Shown: in pieces, positions 5,943 through 6,499 of the stretch | How the letters are laid out: the number at the start of each line of letters is the position of its first letter | Position numbering within the stretch: position 1 is the stretch's first letter | Assembly (NCBI GenBank): GCA_003022505.1 | Contig: PXTQ01000066.1 | Coordinates: 7,340-13,838 of the forward strand | Length of the DNA stretch: 6,499 nucleotides | Direction of reading: 5' to 3' | DNA from: Bacteroidetes bacterium QS_8_64_10 | GTDB taxonomy: Bacteria > Bacteroidota > Rhodothermia > Rhodothermales > Salinibacteraceae | Notes under the pieces: model-generated | Told to the model about the DNA's origin: nothing | What the model saw: only the letters and a program-made list of their open reading frames with translations | Databases searched by the model: none | Made by a program: the position numbers and the translations under genes

Positions 5943-5959
5943 CGCGCTCACGTAGCGCG
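5943..5959. repeat. Short perfect stem-loop just upstream of tRNA-His
   Basis: CGCGCT (5943-5948) and AGCGCG (5954-5959) are perfectly complementary around a five-base loop. The stem ends 12 bases before the tRNA-His 5' end. No T-tract follows on the minus strand, so it is not a terminator for that strand. It could sit in the precursor tRNA leader or be an operator-like site. Confidence 0.45.
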
Positions 5960-6027
5960 AAAATTGGAGGCTGCATTTTGCTTGCGTTGCCCTCAGTTTT
6001 CCGCTCGCATAGCATAGAGAAGGGGAT

Positions 6028-6080
6028 TCGCAGCAGAAGTTCCTTCTTAACAGAGGTCTCTTATTTGAACTTCTCTGCGA
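6028..6080. repeat. 14-bp inverted repeat with one bulge
   Basis: TCGCAG-c-AGAAGTTC (6028-6042) pairs with GAACTTCTCTGCGA (6067-6080) over 14 base pairs with a single bulged C at 6034. The 24-base loop is AT-richer than its surroundings. No T-tract follows on either strand, so it is not a simple intrinsic terminator. It lies about 100 bases upstream of tRNA-His and could be a regulator-binding site, an RNA stem or an element remnant. Confidence 0.6.
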
Positions 6081-6472
6081 CAACTTGCTCGCGCCGCCGG
6101 ATGTTCTCATTTCGACACGGCGGTCGGCTGGTAACAGACTCGGTAGCGTCTTCCATGATACGACGGACGGAGAGTCCCCTTCCCCCGCGGATAACGGTCG
6201 AATTCACGGGAGCCGGGTCGCGCCCTCCGAAGAACCGCATGTTCCTCCGACGCCGGGAAGCTCCTCGACGGTTTGCTGAGAACAGAGGCCCCGGACGCGC
6301 CGGGGTCGTGGCAGGTCGGCCGTCCCTACGCTCATCACGTTGGCGGTGGACCGCAGGAGACGCGCAGCGCCCCCCCGGCGGGGAGTCGTTCGAGGCCCTG
6401 GTGCAATTTCAACGTGTCAGTTGGACGACGACCACATAGTCAGGGCAAGCACGCCAACGCCTCCTTCCGATC

Positions 6473-6499
6473 GGGAACGGGCGCGTGGGAGGGTGGGGG
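6473..6499 (+). other. G-quadruplex-type motif at the window edge
   Basis: Five runs of three or more G (6473-6475, 6479-6481, 6487-6489, 6491-6493, 6495-6499) are separated by loops of three, five, one and one bases. This satisfies the usual G3+N1-7 pattern on the plus strand. It is cut by the window end, so its context is unknown. Confidence 0.5.

Larger units (their letters stand above)
5931..6499. other. Gene-free region to the right edge
   Basis: No reading frame here looks coding. The longer open frames are Arg/Ser/Pro-rich, lack recognisable motifs, and several run through the tRNA-His gene. I found no rRNA, tmRNA, RNase P or SRP RNA core sequences. What it does hold is the 5943-5959 stem, the 6028-6080 inverted repeat, a GC hairpin CCCCGG/CCGGGG at 6289-6305 without a T-tract, and a G-run motif at the edge. 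It may be the upstream region of a gene beyond the window. Confidence 0.5.

Noticed and set aside
6289..6305. CCCCGG/CCGGGG hairpin as a terminator
   Set aside because: No T-tract follows on either strand and there is no adjacent gene to terminate.
6323..6340. GTGATGAGCGTAGGGA on the minus strand, resembling part of the TPP riboswitch core
   Set aside because: The CTGAGA half of the core and the supporting stems are missing.
5561..6439. A 292-codon plus-strand open frame containing VGLEPTASGTTIRRSNRLSY
   Set aside because: It is the antisense of tRNA-His. This peptide pattern is a well-known artefact of translating tRNA complements, and the frame has no other coding signal.
6431..6475. CACA...CAGGGCAAGCACGCC-like stretch resembling a cyclic-di-GMP (GEMM) riboswitch
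   Set aside because: Only short words match; the conserved paired stems and tetraloop-receptor elements could not be found.

Overview
The window is GC-rich bacterial chromosome. The C-terminal membrane part of the DUF4105 protein, the TonB-type C-terminal domain joined to periplasmic TPRs, and the near absence of Shine-Dalgarno sequences all fit Bacteroidota in the broad sense. With this base composition and the acidic linkers, the Rhodothermota side (Rhodothermus/Salinibacter relatives) is the best guess. That placement is an inference from gene content, not a measured match.

Layout. Positions 1-189 are a non-coding leader. An acetylglutamate kinase gene (argB, 190-996, +) follows, then a DUF4105 membrane protein (1110-2327, +). 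A convergent gap (2328-2622) holds a 9-bp-period CGCAGAG-type repeat and a large imperfect palindrome (2424-2591). The minus strand then carries one long gene (2623-5298): a cytoplasmic kinase-fold domain with its catalytic motifs eroded, an acidic linker, one membrane span, five TPR-like units and a TonB C-terminal domain. Upstream of it on the same strand are a strong intrinsic terminator (5420-5463), tRNA-Glu(TTC) (5473-5550) with its own promoter-like sequence, and tRNA-His(GTG) (5856-5930). The remaining 5931-6499 has no convincing gene, but holds a 14-bp inverted repeat and a G-quadruplex-type motif at the right edge.

How the parts relate. ArgB is housekeeping arginine biosynthesis. The DUF4105 protein and the pseudokinase/TPR/TonB protein are both predicted to be membrane-anchored with extracytoplasmic domains. 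They converge on each other and are not one operon. The tRNAs are housekeeping genes, insulated from the pseudokinase gene by the terminator.

The most interesting object is the 891-residue protein at 2623-5298. Its ATP- and catalysis-related motifs (Gly loop, beta-3 Lys, HRD Asp, DFG Asp) are all replaced, while the structural motifs (APE, alpha-F Asp, alpha-I Arg) are kept. It therefore looks like an inside-to-outside scaffold or signal transducer rather than an active kinase. The second is the nested palindrome in the convergent gap.
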